Positions 10,845-24,276 of a stretch of DNA of 64,000 nt are shown here, one piece after another. The stretch is from positions 14,579,501-14,643,500 of the forward strand of contig NC_135118.1 of NCBI RefSeq assembly GCF_050908995.1, in the 5' to 3' direction. A model generated the notes under the pieces. That model was not told the origin of the DNA. It worked only from the letters and a program-made list of their open reading frames with translations, and ran no database searches. Each line of letters begins with the position of its first letter. The stretch's first letter is position 1. Made by a program: the position numbers and the translations under genes. Origin of the DNA: Andrena cerasifolii (Eukaryota; Arthropoda; Insecta; Hymenoptera; Andrenidae).

Positions 10845-13800
10845 TTAAAGGGTCTCCCTATCTTGACGGACGAAAAATGATGAACTTTGGGAATTTTTTT
10901 AAATAAAACCATTGAATATATTTACTTCCAACTTTGTGGTTTTATTCGTCAATCTTCAGAGAATATGAAGAGAAAAAAAATTATGCAAAAATAGTGGTCA
11001 CATCCGGAGTTACAGTGCTTCAAATAGAGCGCCTTACAAAAATCGTATGCGCATGTTTAGCATAAAATCAGCCGTTGTAGTTGCCTGAAATAGACAATTT
11101 AAAAATTTGTGTAATCTGTATGAGTGTGGCTATCGTCTGAACTAGATTAAATGAGAAATACAGAAAAGTAAAAAGAAATGGCAGCGTCTAAAACAGACAT
11201 CGATTTCTGCAAAAAATTCGCTGGTTTTTTAAGTCACAAAAGCCTAATTTTGCAAAAACCGACTTAGTTTTAGTAACAACGTGAATGGGACATCCGCTGA
11301 AGATATATACCAAGTTTGAAGTGAATCGGGTGATAGGTTTTTGAGATATCGTACCAACCAATTCGAAAAGCATCGTTTTGAGAAAAACGCGTTTAAAGTT
11401 TTAGGTACCGTTTGTGTTTTAATTAAATATTTTTAAAAAATTTGCCTAAATATGTACAAACATGGGCATAAATGTTTCAATTAACATAATTTGAGGGTTT
11501 CTTTTTAAAAAAAATCCCAAATATCGTTAAGCTTTGGATTTCATAGCAGCAGCCATGTTGTGCGATATTTATTATTACCATTATTATTCGTAATTCAATG
11601 TGCCCTTGTATATAAAAAGATTCGTAATTACTCGATCTCCTCCATTATCAGACGTTGTTCGCCACTTCACCAATCCAACATTGATAACCGACTACTATCG
11701 ACTGGGCGTAGAGAGTAAACCCAACAGCGCGAACATCGTAAGGATCTCTCGTTCGAAAATTTTTACCATCTTCCTCATCGATGGCTACCTGATAACAATA
11801 CGCATAGCGTTATCTCGTAAAGCAAGAAGCACGAGTACCTACACGCTAACGGTTTAAACACCCGAGTAGCCTCTCTCTCCTCTTTTTAGCCAAGTCAGTC
11901 GACCCCGAAGGCGCAGCTTAAACTCACTTCCGTTTCCGTGCAAGAACCTCGCGACGACGCTATCGATTTCCGTTCCGAATGATCCCTAGTAACGATAACT
12001 GTAGTACCTACGATACAACATAAACTAAAATAACGCTACTTGTAACTTAAATAAGGAACCATAGAGCGCGGATAGTTGCGCGCTTACGACGTAGCTTAAC
12101 TTCGTTTCGAGTTCATTCAGGAGTGAGTGCTTGCTGATTTCTCAGTTTTGTTCACGGATAGAGGATCTAGTACCGAAACCAAGCTCTTCTTAATCCTCAA
12201 CTGACGAAATGAAGATCGCCGCGCGACCCTTGCTGCTGTTCCAGAGCATTTAAAAAGCCACTGATAAGGGCCCGGCCGTATTATTCGTGCGAGACTTGCA
12301 GGAATACGCGGCTCTGTGTCAGAACTAACGTAGAACGAGCATAAAGCTAACATAGCACGAAGCAGCCGATTCAATTCTTCCAGCTTGCAGCCGCAGCACC
12401 TGGATTTACTATTAAATTCACAATTTTCTAAAGAGTTGGATTTGCGGCTTATAGTTTTGTAACGTAGAAGAAAAATAGTAGATCGACCAGGTCGTCGAGC
12501 AGCTGCTTCGAATCAAACTATCCAAGCCATCGACAAAGTCTTATAACGAATTACGGTGCGCACTCGTTATAAGCCCGTTTCTACCGTGCGTTGTACGCCC
12601 GGCTCCTACCCCTTCCACTTCTTGGAATCCTTCGGACGAGCGTGAGAGGCTCTCTCGTTTCCCCCCGCTGGCTCTTGGGCTCTCACTCGCGCCATTGGCC
12701 GCGCGGAATAGTATCCACAACGCGCTGTACGCCCGCCCGCAGCCCTGTTCGTCGAGCTTATAACGAGTGCGCGCTGTACGATCTCGCGCGTCGTGGCTGC
12801 CGCCTACAGTAACAAGCTAATAAGTTGATCTAACGTTAACATTGAGTACAGTCAGCCGTCTAGTTTGCTAGCGTGTGCGTTTCCCTGGTTCTTCTCGTTT
12901 GAATGAAATGCACCGTATTCTAAGAATAATTTAAAGAAATGTTTGCGCTGTACTAAATAGTTGAGGGTTAAACGAGACATTAGTTTCTCCTTCTCGAGCA
13001 AGGAATCTCGATGGAAACATATCTAACGAGCGAGCGATACGTAGACAACTATTTTTTCATTGCCATTAGTGTATACAGCCGAAGGAGACGGGAAGGGACG
13101 GCCGCGAGACGACGGTGAACTAAACGCAGTTACCGAGCGCTCGTTTATCGCCGGACGGCGTCTCGAGCTCGCTGAGGATTCCCTTCGTACAGTGAAGAGA
13201 CGTTTGCCTTAATTTGTAAAATGTCCGCTTCCTTTACATTTTAGGGGGACTTAGCGAAGGCGAGCGTGGCTCCGATGGGGCATAGCGTTACGGACACGTT
13301 TGCAGGCGAGCGAACAATTTATTTTCGAACGCGGCGCGACTCGCTATAGATAAGGGACTGCGACGGAAATATTTTTGGGGGAAATCGTTACGTGAGATTC
13401 GCATTATTCTCTTGGTTCTCGCGAGTCGGTTTCGCGACGGGACGAAGGTTGTTACCGCGATTAGCCGAACTATCGTTTCCATCGTTTGAACGTAGCAATT
13501 GACATTTCGATATTTTTAAGATAGTGTATTTCTCCCCAAGATATTGCTCCCACAGGTAGTATTTAATATGGAGGTCTGGATAAGGTGCAACAGGGAAGGT
13601 ACGGCGTGCAGCGCGCAGATCAAAATCCTGTAATTGTGATTTAAATCTTGTAATTTCTCGCGGGGGCATCCAAAAGCGTAGGGTAAAATTTTGGCAGAGC
13701 CAGGTTCCATAGTTTCAATGATACATCTTGTTTACGAGAAACTCATCCGGTCGTGGCATTTTATCGCGTTTATATCCGTTACGCGACGTTCGAGTACCAT

Positions 13801-15863
13801 TTGCGATAACGATCAGGGAGAAGGTTCAGCTAGATTCCTTGTTGCACGTTACGTATCCAGCTTAATGTTAAGTCATTCAACGCACACACTTAGACGTAAG
13901 GGTTTTTATAATGGTGCTCTATGAGATCGTCTCTGCCGTCGAATGCCGATAAATTATTCATCACACGACTTCGCCTCGTTTATTAATACCGCGAGCTCTT
14001 CTTTTCCGTCGCTTATCAACGCTAGGAGAAAGGAATTGAGGGACATGTTGCGCGTGCATCTCCGGCTAACTCCATAGAACACCATGGTATACGCTGAGTA
14101 CTTGTAAATAATATTAGAGTTCATATTGGGGAGGCGAAGTGATAAGTGAGACAGGGGGGCAGGTTGAGTTCAATGGGACGCGCAAGTGGTGACTTTTCGT
14201 TGGTCATCGGGACGACCTCGATGGCCGTAAAGGTGATTGGTTATCGTTCTTATTATTACCATTACTATTATTATTAGCGTTATTACATAGGTAGCCGTTT
14301 AATGACCAATCGGGGCATCACGTTGAAATCGTTGAAACGAATTTCGATTAGAGTTACTGGTGGACGGTTTTTAATTCGTGTCTGATAAGGAGGATACCAA
14401 TTTCAGTTGTAGCGATCGATATTATCGACCCATATGGTAACTACCCATTTACTGAAATTGCATTAAGATCAACGCGTAAATTTCTTTGCGGGCAGGGTAG
14501 TTCCACTACGTATGCGCATTATCCATGCCCTAATTTGGTCGCGAGAGCCACGTTTATCAGATACGAATTAACGAGACGCTATGAAGAATTTACTAAAGAA
14601 GAAGAATAAACGGCTTAATGCAAGAAGAAATTTTGTAACGGCACGAATACACTATCGTATCGCCGGTTAGTACACGTAATTGAGAAAGTTCTATCGATAA
14701 GCTTAAACCTAGAAGATATCACGATAATGTCTACGGAATAATGGTAAAACGTTCACGATGGCGTAATCCTTCATCGTTGTATAAATTAAGAAACAGAAAT
14801 TCAACCCGGCGTTGTTTTCGTAATGAGACGTTTCAGCGACATATCGTTCTACGATCAGAAATTTCTCGACTCACCGCGAAGATGTTCAGCATCATCGGTC
14901 ACAAATGGATCCCAATGGGATTTCTAGCACCTCGGAAACAGCATCGATCGACACAATAAATCGGAATGGTACAGTTAACGACGCACTGTGAAGGTTAATT
15001 TACTACGGTAGTTCGTTTTCTGGACAGTGAGTTTCTCCTCTATTCGATAGCATATTAGCTGGGTACTTATGATCTGTTAGCAAAGGCGGCTCTCAAGAAC
15101 CAACTGGGATAAAGCAAACTTCTCGAATGAGAGGTTCTAGTCTGTTTTATCACTGCCAGAGAGTAGATGTCCAAGTGTAGATGTTTCAACGTGTAATTAA
15201 GAATGCAAGACATTCACCCATCAGTTCCATCACTTTCATGTAAACGGATCCTGATCGAATGTACGATTTAACGATTACTTTTATACTATATGGATGTTGG
15301 AGGCAAAATTCCAATCTCTTTCCGACAAACAAACGAAGGGAGCAAAATTGTCGTAAGACACAACAATTAAGAAGGAATAGAAGAAAGTTGAAATTCTTAA
15401 ATACCGATGTTCCCTTTCGCCATCGTAAACGTGTTAAAGCTGCTACTAATGGCTATTATACATTAAAGATATTTTATCGGGAATATTATTACCTTGTCGC
15501 TTGAAAGTTGTGTTAATCTGTATATTTTGTAAGCAAAGATTACCGATAGCGATTAATAAAGACACTATTACGACAGAAATTATGCTTCCATTTGTTAGCA
15601 GCGAAGAATGCCCAAGAAAAATTTAAAAAGAAATAAAGTAAAGTTTCAGAACGATTTGCCATGAACAATGCAAATACCAGAAGCCATCAGGTAATAGAAA
15701 ACTTTTTTCCACCCCATGATTCTATATCTAACGAATGAGAAATCAATAGTTTTTTTTATTTACGTATCAACCTGAGTTTCTTTATTCCAGAGTACACCAG
15801 ATTCAAATTACTGCATCCCGCATAGATATTGCCAACTCGTTGAATATTTGGGACATGCCTTAA
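10845..15863. other. Intergenic DNA, no gene seen
   Basis: I see no supported gene in these 5 kb. Short trinucleotide tracts of TTA type occur near 11568-11590 and 14248-14277. A CpG-richer patch lies at about 11.9-13.3 kb and could be a promoter or non-coding first exon, for example of USP36, but no coding sequence or clear splice pair supports this. Confidence 0.45.
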
Positions 15864-16195
15864 GGTGCAATTTCATGCTGACCAATGCTGACGCTCGACG
15901 CTCGTTTTGAGCGTCAAAATCAGTCACGTGATCGGTCCACGGGACTTTCAGCGTCGACGCTTGTTTTGAGCGTCAAAACCAATCACGTGACTGACGCTCG
16001 ACCAACGAACTGGCGCGTCAGAGTGAACGAGCGTCAAGCGGAAAAGCACAGAAAAGCTAAACCGAGTTTAGCTTTTCCGCTTGACGCTGGTTTACTCTGA
16101 CTTGCTCTGACGCGCTCATTCGTTGGTTGAGCGTCAGTCACGTGATTGGTTTTGACGCTCAAAACGAGCGTCGAGCATCAGCATCAAATCGCACT
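15864..16195. mobile_element. TTAA-type MITE with CACGTG motifs, copy 1
   Basis: This element is flanked by TTAA at 15860-15863 and 16196-16199. Its ends are GGTGCAATTTCATGCTGA and the inverse of AGTGCGATTTGATGCTGA. The two arms form a long imperfect hairpin whose repeated theme is the near-palindrome GACGCTCGTTTTGAGCGTC next to CACGTGA. Two related copies lie at 32740-33210 and 34508-34802. It encodes nothing. Confidence 0.8.
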
Positions 16196-16268
16196 TTAAA
16201 GCGACTCGATTCTTATCAACCGCCGCCGGTAGCGAAGCGTGTCGCCGCAGTCGCTGCACGGCTAGTTA

Positions 16269-16506
16269 TCCTCTAGGCAGTGATCGGAACAACGTGTATC
16301 GTCGCTGATTGGTTGTCGCGATTTGGGGCAAAAGCGGAAGTAGACAGAGAAAGAAACTATAAAAAAGAAAGAGATAGAAATACTGACAGAAAGAGACAGA
16401 AAAAGAAAGAAATACTGATAGAAAGAGATAGATGAACATTTAGGTTATGTTTATTTCCGGTTTTGCCCCAAATGGCGGCGGTTATGCCGATCACTTCCTG
16501 GAGGAT
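16269..16506. mobile_element. Foldback element around a purine-rich core
   Basis: The left arm (CCTCTAGGCAGTGATCGG, and later GGGGCAAAAGCGGAAGT) is mirrored on the right by a Watson-Crick inverse, with TTTCCGGTTTTGCCCC and CCGATCACTTCCTGGAGG. The core, about 16338-16432, is almost entirely purine on this strand (GAAAGAGATAGA-like units). The ends and target duplication are not certain, so the family is left open. Confidence 0.5.
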
Positions 16507-17812
16507 CACTATGCGCGGCACGCTTGCCGCCCATGGAAATCGGATTTTATGTTACCGGCGCCCCCGATAGGATCATGGAACCCAACGGAAAAAGTTTAAT
16601 GGCCACCGTCGTAATTGCAAATGGCTGACATCACGGTAGAGGACGGGCCTTGATTTCGCATGCCCGAAATTGACTGTTCGAAAAATGCCGTGCAGTATCG
16701 GCGAGTGGTATTTTTAACGGGGTTTCTTAATGAAATTAAAGTGAGCATTTTATGTGGCCGACCGGGACGTTGGGTAAGTGTGACAAAAGTACGCGGGAAA
16801 AAATGACTCGTGGCCGGAGAGACACGCGCCCTCAGTTAAACTCATCCGGTAACCGTTTCGAGGCACCGCGAGCGCGTGGAATTTCGAATAAATCGATAGC
16901 ATTGTGATTCTACCCGTTCCCGATCGGAAAATATCGTTCGCACCGTGAAATGAATCTTGATACCGCCGGTAAAAGTCATTTCTGCACGCTGTAAGGTAAC
17001 GTAATCACGAGGAGAAGGTAAACAATGAGCATGTTCGCGCGGTATCTATTGCACGCCGCGTGCTTCTGGTGTACTCCGTTACGGGTTTACTGTGATGTCG
17101 GTGTTAGTACGGAGAAGATTCTCAATAGTTCCAGCTCCTCCTCTCCCCACGGCATAATTCGCGCGCCGGCACCCTGTTTCGTGATTAATAGTGCCTCTAC
17201 AAATGAATTAATAACGAAATTAACCCTTTCACCGCTGCATCTGCGGACATACGTGCACCTCGACGTCGTGCGCGTAAGCTGTAATGCGGGCACGGGAAAT
17301 GTACGGTTATTCTGTAGTTAAAAGTCTTGTTTATCTTAATGCAGCAGCTCTGTAATCTGTATTAAGCAGATTCCTTATCGTATATTAAAGCGGGGCGACG
17401 TGGTTCTCTCTACATTTAATCCCAAAGTCCCGTAAATTATTTATTTATTTTCGGCTCTTTGTTATTCAACACGCTCGAGATAGGGGAAAGAGTATATTTC
17501 CAGTATGACGTATTTTCTTACTTTTTCTGTAGAATTAAAAATCGAAATTAAATTATATTGGAGAATGGAAAATCAGAAATTTCGATCCATCTTGTTGATT
17601 TTGAAATTACAATCGAAATGTGCATTCGCTTGTATGGTGCTTGAAATTATTGACTCTACAATGCTTTATGATGCAAATGATATTTCTAGATATTATTTAT
17701 GTCGAAGCCGATTATTTTATCTGAATTATTACTCTATATAGTTAACCCACTTTTTGTGTCTCAACAGGGGTAACGAATAAGAAAGCTTTGATACGAGATA
17801 TATATAGTTACA
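16507..17812. other. Upstream region of the USP36 homologue
   Basis: There is no coding sequence I can support. A likely acceptor (TCTCAACAG) at about 17759-17767 sits 45 bases before the USP36 start codon, so the 5' UTR is probably spliced and a non-coding first exon lies further upstream. I could not fix its position. Confidence 0.4.
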
Positions 17813-20800
17813 ATGCCTGCTGTGAGCATTTGTGACCCTGTCGCGGCCACGCTCCGTCGCACCTTGGAGACAAGTCAGCAGAAAACGTCGGATGATTTAT
17901 CGACGAGTTTAGTCAGTAGCGCATCTAGGATCCTCCAATCGGAAATTCAATACAAGGAAGTGGACGATTATCAGACAACGATTTTGGATCAACTTAAAGC
18001 CAAATATATTGTATTAAGCTTGCCAAGCTCGGAAAGTACGGACGATAAAGCGAAAGACTGTGGAACTAAAGGACCTAGTTTGCCCGAGCCGACGATCACT
18101 TTGTATTCCCCTAAAAAGATCTGTCTGGGATGGAAGAACACGTTCCCAGTTGGGGCTGGCATGTATAACGTCGGGAATACGTGTTACTTAAACAGTACGC
18201 TTCAAGCACTGTTCCACGTACCAGCGCTGGTCAATTGGCTATTATCAGATACGCATCACACGTCGAAGTGTGAACAAAACGGTAAGCTTTTGAAGTTCGT
18301 ATTTGCTCGACGGCTCGTCCTGTGCGTTCTATAAATAATAAGGATCAGATTCAAATTGTAATTCCAAAGTTTTGTATCGTATTTTGATAATAGGTTAATT
18401 TTAGATGGAGGTGGAGAGTGCCTTACATGCGCAGTGGCAAAGACTTTACAATTCAGTCATCAGAAATCGGGGTGCGCTATTAAGCCATTCTACATATATA
18501 ATAAATTAAAGCGTGAGTATCGAGAACTGTGAATTATTAAAGATCTCGCTAATTCTTGTATTTCTTGTTCGTAACTTTGTAATTTATTTCTTAGTCATCT
18601 GCCGAACCATGGTGCCAGGGCAGCAAGAAGATGCTCACGAGTTTCTACGTTATTTACTAGAGGGCATGGAGAAAGCTTATTTAACGAGACACAAAGCCGG
18701 CAAATTAGATAGTTATTCTAAAGAAACAACTCCCATTAATCAAATTTTTGGTGGTTATATTCGTACTGAAGTGAAGTGTCTACAGTGTAGACATGTTTCT
18801 ACTACGTTTCAACATTTTCAGGTATATATAGGATAGGTTTGTTTACGTAGCTCAGGGCTGCACAGGGAGCCTTTTTCAGCGCCTAGCGGCGAGCTACCGG
18901 CCGTACGCCGTTACTAAGGGTAGAATCAGTGAGGAGAACTGCAGTAGTGTAGGTGCGGGCTCGGACACAAAGAAAACAAAATTTTAAGTAACGATATATA
19001 TCATTTATAAAAGCTAGAGCATGATATATGAATAAGTATATACATATGTACAGTACGCATCTGGTGCTCATCATTGCACTTATAATAGCAAATTCGGTAT
19101 CTTGCACTGACTCTGTGCGGGTGCCAGAAAATGAGTTGGATTGGTTGTTTCTGATAAAGACGAAGATAGCTCTATAAAAATCAACCAAGTCAAGTCATTT
19201 TCTGACACCAGCTCAGAGTCAGTGCGGGATTCCGAATTCGCTATAAGTTTTCTTTGTGTCCGAGTTATTTATTTGTATACTATTAACTTTCTAATTATTT
19301 TATGCGTCGCTGAAAAGAGAAGTATTATTATCAGTAAAATCGAACCGTCAAGTCATACGAAATGCCGGCAGTAGCAAATCTTGTGGAATTTTCATGACCT
19401 CACCGAATTGCGGGACCTGCTCTGCACTGGGGCCCCACAAGGAACCCAGCTATATATACTTACGCTACGCGCCTACGAGCCCGCGCCTACACTACTGCAG
19501 TTCTCTTCACTGATTCTACCCTTAGTAACGGCGTACGATCGGTTGCTCGCCGCCAGGCGCTGAAAAAGGCTCCCTATGCAGCCCTGACGTAGCTCGTTGA
19601 CCAGTCGGTAGAAACTGGACTTATTTTTAAATCTGCGTAGGACTTACTGGTGGATATACGTAAAGCGAGTACCCTGGATGAAGCGCTAACTAGTTACTTC
19701 AGTCGCGAGCAACTAGATAACAATGATTACAAATGTGAAGCTTGTAAAAGAAGAGTTCCTGCTACGAAACAATTTAGCCTAGAACGACCCCCTAAAGTGC
19801 TCTGTGTACAGTTGAAGAGGTTCAGCGTTCTAGGAGGGAAAATATCTAAACACATAGGTTTTAAACAAACTATAGACATGGGTCCTTATCTCTGGAAAGA
19901 GCCAGGCGAGCCTGCGCAGCCACTTACGTATAAACTCATGTCGATAGTTACACACATGGGTCCATCTGTAAACTGCGGGCATTATACAGCTGTCGCCAAG
20001 GTTTCCACAGGCCAATATTACTCCTTCGATGATTCTTGTGTGAGTATTAATATTTCTCTCCTATTCGTTGTATGTACACGGAAGACTGAGCTCATTAAAG
20101 TACTCGATGCCTACGTATTGCTAATATCTCTTTTTGTCGTCGCATAGGTTCGCCCAATTAGCTTGAGCAACGTATTGAGTACAAATGCATATATAATGAT
20201 CTTCGAGATGGAGCAGCAGACACAATCGCATGTTCAGAATCCACAGGCTGTTAAAGTAAATGGTACGTTGACTGTAAACAACGCGATATCTTCGCCAGGA
20301 AGTCCTTTGAATAAAACTATAAATCCTAAAGCATCGACGTCTGGATTACTCGCATTAAATGGATTGATTAATGGCACGTCAGCTAGTAAAGATACTGAAG
20401 TCGTAGAGACAAATTCACAAGTGCCTGCGAGCAAAACTACGGAACTTCAGTTCCCCATGCTGAAGAGCACAAATTTTATCGGACCACAACTGCCACAGAA
20501 ATTACAGGACAAGTCTCAACCAAGATTAATCATGCATATTAAAAATGGGAAAATTTTAAACGGGAACAGTTTGGTTCCTTATGATGGATCCAGCGAAGAG
20601 GAAGATACCAGCGTCATCGGAACATTAAAAAATAACGCAAATTCGAACGCCACACAGAAACCGATTATCCCACCTGGTGCCACTAATGGCACGCAGAAAG
20701 CTTCGTTGGTGAAGAATAGTTCGCCCAAAGCAGTTCTTAGTGTTAAAGATGTGCAGAAGCCTGCCTCGAAAACGAGCGACAGCGGCACATCGCAGAATCA

Positions 20801-22138
20801 AACTAATAACGTAACACAATGTACAAAGACACAAAATGGTTCCAGTTCCAGTACCATTACGAGTCCAACAAAATATCAAAATGGCAAGTCGGAAGCGAAT
20901 GGTAGGACAGAGAATGGCAATAGTAAAAGTAAGTGGCATCAGACTGTGAAGGTGAAAACAGGACAGGACGAGAAAGTAGTTACGAAAGCTGCCACCAGCA
21001 GTATGAAAGGCTGGGAAGTTTCGAAAGACACGTTTTCCCCGGCGTCGACTGCAGCGCCTAATGGGTGGTCCGTTACGGATAAGTAAGTCTTATCAAATGA
21101 TCAAATAACTGCAGCGCCTGCTTTGTTCTTATAACTTAAAAAAAAAATATAAACTCGCGTTCCTTTCACAGGGAAGACGTTAACAAGAGTAATCAAAACA
21201 ACACAACACCCAGTGCCGCAGCAGTAAGAGACTTCAATGGAACGAATCGTTCCGATACAGTTTCACATTTATTAAAGATGTCTCATCGTGGTTACGGCAG
21301 CTCGTCGGGTCAGTACAGCAACCGAATCTTTTCGAAGAATCCATTGAACCCAACACCTCTACCCTCAAAATCCTTATCAACTCACCACGTGCCCATGCGT
21401 TCTAAACCAAACAATACCACACAGAATAGTAGGGTAAACGTACAGGAAGCGAAAGCTCGTATTGACTCGAACATTCGGAAACCTAAAATACCATCTAAAA
21501 CCTTAACAAGGAATTCGTGCATTCGATAACGATTTAATATAAATGTGATTGAACGGTGTCTGAAACCATATCGAAATCTTTAATGAAAGTATACACTTTT
21601 ATTATACTCCTATCGAGTCAGTATTATTGTATAATCCACTTAAAAATTGTGTCAAGTATTAGATTTTCTCTATTAAATGGTTACATGTTAATGAAAACTG
21701 CACATTGAAATTCTTCTTTCACAGAGTTATTATTATCATATAATTAGCCTCTAGTGAAGCGAGATGTATTGTAAAATGTGCACTTATGTGTTCACAGTTT
21801 CAAATTGGAACGGCAATAGAACGCATTTAGACAGAGAAGTCGACAACGATAGACGGGAAGAGCGTAAGCGTCACTTCAACCAGGACGACGAAGATATAGA
21901 CCGAGGTCGAGTTAAAAAAGTAAAGGATCATCGAGGGTACGAAGAAAGAAGTAACAGTGGGTATAATCCTTTCCAAGAGTATCAGAATGGGAAAACGTGG
22001 AACCGATCCCTTGGTGGTTATTACCGGAGACATTACTACAACACTTCCAGCCATGCCCGGCCACGGCATGGCAGAAATTATAGGCCTCCGCATTACAGAT
22101 ATCATAACCATTCGCGAGCACATTGGCAACGGGGATAA
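17813..22138 (+). CDS. USP36: Ubiquitin carboxyl-terminal hydrolase 36-like deubiquitinase
   Basis: This is a C19-family deubiquitinase of the USP36/USP42 type (Drosophila scrawny). In other animals the family removes ubiquitin from nucleolar and chromatin substrates. Exons: 17813-18281, 18405-18512, 18595-18821, 19641-20039, 20148-21082, 21172 onward, all phase-matched. The Cys box GNTCYLNS puts the nucleophile at Cys124, GHYTAVAK gives His382, and FDDS gives Asp398/399. A QEDAHEF motif and two Cys-pair strands (CLQC, CEAC) complete the domain. The tail is long, low-complexity, and rich in Asn, Ser, Thr and Lys. The gene end is unclear. Exon 6 can run to TAA at 21527-21529 (831 aa). Alternatively a GTCAGT donor after 21308 joins an acceptor at 21797 in phase, adding a basic Arg/Tyr-rich end at 21798-22138 (871 aa). 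A hAT MITE fills most of intron 3. Confidence 0.92.
18853..19586. mobile_element. hAT-type MITE in USP36 intron 3
   Basis: The element starts CAGGGCTGCACAGGGAGC and ends GCTCCCTATGCAGCCCTG. It is flanked on both sides by the identical 8-bp duplication ACGTAGCT (18845-18852 and 19587-19594). Eight-bp duplications and CAGGG ends define hAT elements. Terminal arms of more than 100 bp are inverted copies, and the inner segments are also partly inverted, so most of it can fold on itself. It has no transposase frame. The perfect duplication suggests a fairly recent insertion. Confidence 0.9.
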
Positions 22139-24276
22139 GATACAGAAAGGGAGGAATTATTGGGGAAAATGTTTCAAAAGCAATCTGACGTCGGAAGACT
22201 TTATTAGTTTTTAATTGCTGATGCAATTTAATCATTTCTCGATACGTTGAAATTGAAATACAGAAGCGACCGTGTTGATTTAGATAATTCATGTTGAAAA
22301 TAATCGTTCAACATTCGTTGCAATGAATTGCTTCAAACTGCATCGTGTAACAGCCTTGCATGTTCCTGACAGAGTCGTAATATACTCTAACGCCGTCGTG
22401 CAGCTCGGAATATGTCCGCGGACATTGCGCTGCACGGTACATGGGGGACGAGTATCAGCAGCTCTGCCTACCTTGTGTTCAGAATGAACGTGGTAAAGTT
22501 TGTTATGAGATAGCGCTGCATGCCGCGTGATCGATTTAGACGTGTACGCGCAGCAGCGAGGAGATATACGTATGAACGCGCGATGTGTAAAAGTTACATC
22601 AATAACCTTTAAACAGTATATTACTAAGAGTGTAACAACTTTTTAGGTAATTTTTTTTTTTACCCTTTAGTTACGAACGTAAAATTGTGTTCTTGTTATC
22701 TCATTTGAATTAAACAGAGGAGTATATTATCTGCGAAGTAATCGAATATGTTCATATTACACGGTAATACGGAAACTTTTCGCGAACATTTTATATTAAT
22801 CTTACGTTATTTACTTTGCATAAGTATTGAGACTCTACTGTTCATTGAAAACTCGCAAACAAGACATGTGTCGCCTTTCACTTGGTATACATTTAATTAT
22901 TTATATAAATTATCTATTGGAAAGTATCCATACATTTTCAAATAAAAAGGAAGAAAGGACAAAAATGCATGTGTTTATTAAGAAGCGATGGAATAAAGGA
23001 GAAGGATGTCTTCAAAAATTTTACATCAGAGAACATCTTTCGTTCTTATTAGCGTAATAATCCGTCCTTTGTTTTGATTAACAAAGATACTCCTCCCTCG
23101 TCGAGTTGTAACGACACAAGTTTAATTGAACAAGAAAATCTCGTCTTAGCATCGGGGAAGATGCTTTTCGTTATCGCTTAGCGGAGAAAAAGAAATTCAT
23201 GGTAATTGAAATGATCGAGCGGTAAGCGAACAATTTCTCCTATGAAGCATGGCGAATGTGCATACCTTGTGAATACACGCGAATTAATTTTTTTATATAT
23301 ATATATTATATGTACACATATAAAAATAATTCCAGAGCGATTGAGGAAGTTGTGCATAATCGAATGAAGAGTGTTTAACGATAATGATAAATAATAACGA
23401 ATACCGTGTTATTGCGATACTAGTTAAAAGAAAATTGTAAATTACATATAGATAAGTGTAGAATTTTAATATTATGGACTTTTCATAGAGCATTAAAAAA
23501 ATTGCAAAAGCCATAGATAATTTGTTAAGCCAACTGTAAGGAAGCCAGCTGTTTTGCCTGCTCCGTTACATATAATACCTCGTTATATCATTCTATATAA
23601 ATTAAATACTAGCCAAAAAGATGGGAAGAGACAAACACGAGCTGTAAGATCTGGCGGTAATTGCAGATTTTATGATTCCCAATTTCGTCGTTTCGATAGG
23701 TACATAGATCTGTGTTAGGCGCACGCCGGGACCTATATATTAAGTATTAGTCGCAATTGAATAATCATACTAGCTTAATATTGCGGTAAACATAATATAA
23801 TTACCATGATATAACCTTATAGTAAGCATGATGTTACAGCATCCGCTGAGGTAGGATAACGTGGTCTTTGCGCATGCAAATTTCTGTACCATTCAAAGAA
23901 ACGAAATTCAGAGTCTCATAAAATCGGTAATGTTCGATCGCGCGGCCATACGTAACATCAACCGTATAGCCTTCCGAGAAGCGACAAAACGCCAGATTTA
24001 ATTTATGTATCGAGTATCTTAAATAAATGAAGAGAGAAATGTCGCTCGTACGATATTTGAAATACGAGCGTGGATAGAGGCATAAAAATGACGATAAATA
24101 ATCCATAGAAACCGGTCTCATTTACACCGCGGAGGAAAATAAGACTATCGCGTTTTTCAAGCGGAAATAAAATGTAATGTTTGTAGATGCACGTAATCTA
24201 TTTTAGCATTTTATTAATGTTATATTCTCTGTATATGTTTATAATTTGTAAAAGTAATACTGTACATTTATGAATT
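22139..24276. other. Intergenic DNA and probable USP36 3' UTR
   Basis: I see no supported gene. An AATAAA at 22941-22946 is a plausible polyadenylation signal for USP36. The rest is AT-rich; the open frame at 23834-24121 on the minus strand shows no family features. Confidence 0.4.
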
